From Methylotetracoccus sp. (GTDB lineage Bacteria > Pseudomonadota > Gammaproteobacteria > Methylococcales > Methylococcaceae): a DNA stretch of 6,349 nucleotides. This document shows, one piece after another, positions 5,405 to 6,349 of the stretch. A program made the translations under genes and the position numbers. The notes below the pieces were generated by a model. That model searched no databases, was not told the origin of the DNA, and saw only the letters and a program-made list of their open reading frames with translations. Where the stretch lies: the NCBI GenBank assembly GCA_025458755.1, contig JALORT010000137.1, positions 1 through 6,349 on the forward strand, in the 5' to 3' direction. How positions within the stretch are numbered: position 1 is the first letter of the stretch; each line of letters begins with the position of its first letter.

Positions 5405-5955
5405 CGGTACACCGGCAGCTGGTCGGGCGGGAAATCGGCGAGGTTGGCCGCGGCTGAATCCTTAACGGACAATTCCGCCGCGACCACCGGCCACTCGATG
5501 CCAATCGCGGGGTCATCCCAGCGCAGCGAAAATTCACTCGAAGGATGGTAGAAATCGGTACATTTGTAACAGAACAGCGCGGTCTCACTGGTCACGCAGA
5601 AGCCATGGGCAAAACCCGCAGGGATGAACAGCTGCTGCCGGTTGACTTCGGACAGAAAACAGCCGAACCAGCTCCCGAACGTCGGGGAGCCCCGCCGAAC
5701 ATCGACAGCGACATCGAAAACCTCGCCCTGCAGCGCCTGCACCAATTTTCCCTGGCCGTGCGGGTTCTGGAAATGCAGGCCGCGGAGGATTCCTCGGCGC
5801 GAGCACGAGACGTTGTCTTGAACGAAATCAATGTCCAGCCCCGACTCCGCAAAGCGGCGGCGATTCCAGGTCTCGAAGAAACATCCACGCGCGTCACCGA
5901 AAACCTCGGGAGTGATCAGCAGAACTCCAGGCAAAGACGTTACTTCGACCTTCAT
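5401..5955 (-). CDS. rfbC: dTDP-4-dehydrorhamnose 3,5-epimerase (RfbC/RmlC)
   Basis: This enzyme epimerises C3 and C5 of dTDP-4-keto-6-deoxy-D-glucose, giving the substrate of RfbD. It is a cupin-fold enzyme that normally works as a dimer in the cytoplasm. The 184-aa length is normal for the family. Recognisable elements are FGDARGCFFETW (19-30), DNVSCSRRGILRGLHFQ (47-63) with the catalytic base His61, GQGKLV (67-72) with Lys70, FIPAGFAHGF (110-119), and YKCTDFYHPSSE (130-141) with the conserved Tyr136. WDDPAIGIEWP (146-156) and LSVKD (162-166) follow. No active-site residue appears to be missing. The start ATG overlaps the rfbA stop codon by 4 nt, and its own stop overlaps the rfbD start in the same way. 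A GGAAG lies 6 nt before the ATG and may serve as ribosome-binding site. Confidence 0.97.
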   Translation of the reverse strand: MKVEVTSLPGVLLITPEVFGDARGCFFETWNRRRFAESGLDIDFVQDNVSCSRRGILRGLHFQNPHGQGKLVQALQGEVFDVAVDVRRGSPTFGSWFGCFLSEVNRQQLFIPAGFAHGFCVTSETALFCYKCTDFYHPSSEFSLRWDDPAIGIEWPVVAAELSVKDSAAANLADFPPDQLPVYR

Positions 5956-6349
5956 TGCGGTCTTCCCATCTCCAACAACCGCAACAGATAGTCACCGTAG
6001 CCGCTTTTTTTGACCGGAGCCGCGAGGCGCTCCAACTGCGCCGCATCGATCCATTGCTGATTGAATGCGATCTCTTCCGGACAGCAGATTTTCAGGCCTT
6101 GCCGCTCCTCGATGGTTTGAATGAAATTCGACGCTTGCAGCAGCGACTCGTGTGTTCCAGTGTCCAGCCAGGCGACACCGCGTCCGAGCCGAATCAAACT
6201 GAGCTGGCGCTGCCTCAAGTAGAGCGAATTGATGTCGGTGATCTCGAGTTCGCCCCGGACCGACGGGTGCAAGCTCGCCGCCATGTCGACGACCTGGTTG
6301 TCGTAGAAGTAAAGCCCGGTGATCGCATAATTCGACTTCGGATGGGGCG
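5952..6349 (-). CDS. rfbA: glucose-1-phosphate thymidylyltransferase (RfbA/RmlA), C-terminal part
   Basis: This is the first enzyme of the dTDP-rhamnose pathway, joining dTTP and glucose-1-phosphate to give dTDP-glucose and pyrophosphate. Only the last 131 residues are in the window. The frame is open to the right edge, so the internal ATG at 6284 is not the start. Visible family signatures are HPKSNYAITGLYFYDNQVVD, whose YFYDN carries an Asp thought to bind the catalytic Mg2+. Then come RGELEITDIN, LGRGVAWLDTGTHESLLQAS, IEERQGLKICCPEEIA and the terminal KKSGYGDYLLRLL. The roughly 160 N-terminal residues, with the nucleotide-binding GGxGTRL loop, lie outside. The stop codon overlaps the rfbC start (ATGA), making it the upstream gene of a coupled rfbA-rfbC-rfbD unit. 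Confidence 0.96.
   Translation of the reverse strand, partial: PHPKSNYAITGLYFYDNQVVDMAASLHPSVRGELEITDINSLYLRQRQLSLIRLGRGVAWLDTGTHESLLQASNFIQTIEERQGLKICCPEEIAFNQQWIDAAQLERLAAPVKKSGYGDYLLRLLEMGRPQ

Overview
The window is high-GC bacterial chromosome, most likely from a gammaproteobacterium. The basis is the E. coli-like DnaE: full length, with a degenerate PHP domain and an internal QxxLF clamp-binding motif. All recognisable protein genes are on the minus strand. Reading in the direction of transcription, from right to left, they are the 3' part of rfbA, then rfbC, rfbD and dnaE.

Right part (4448-6349): the rfbA-rfbC-rfbD segment of the dTDP-L-rhamnose pathway. RfbA makes dTDP-glucose, RfbC epimerises the 4-keto-6-deoxy sugar, and RfbD reduces it to dTDP-L-rhamnose for O-antigen or exopolysaccharide. 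Both junctions are 4-nt ATGA stop/start overlaps, so the three genes form one translationally coupled operon. rfbB, the missing dehydratase gene, is not in the window and may lie to the right.

Middle (685-4194): an intact dnaE, the replicative DNA polymerase III alpha subunit (1169 aa). It is separated from rfbD by about 250 bp with no obvious terminator or strong promoter.

Left part (1-684): no recognisable conventional protein gene, but it is not empty. On the plus strand, a TATACT box is followed by a foldable segment of about 65 nt, a C-rich single-stranded stretch containing CCUCCUU (the same sequence as the 16S rRNA anti-Shine-Dalgarno), and a textbook Rho-independent terminator. I read this as a small regulatory RNA of about 100 nt. 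Converging on it from the minus strand is a second compact unit: a good sigma-70-like promoter (TGGACA-16-TAGAAT), a 5' hairpin, a GAGGAGGAG Shine-Dalgarno-like stretch, a possible 29-codon ORF with a TTG start, and a terminator a few bases after the stop codon. The C-rich segment of the plus-strand RNA is complementary at 15 of 16 positions to the Shine-Dalgarno segment of the minus-strand unit, because the two loci share a 23-bp imperfect direct repeat.

This convergent pair is the most interesting part of the window. The promoters, terminators and pairing are visible in the sequence. Expression, translation of the small ORF and any regulatory relationship are inference.
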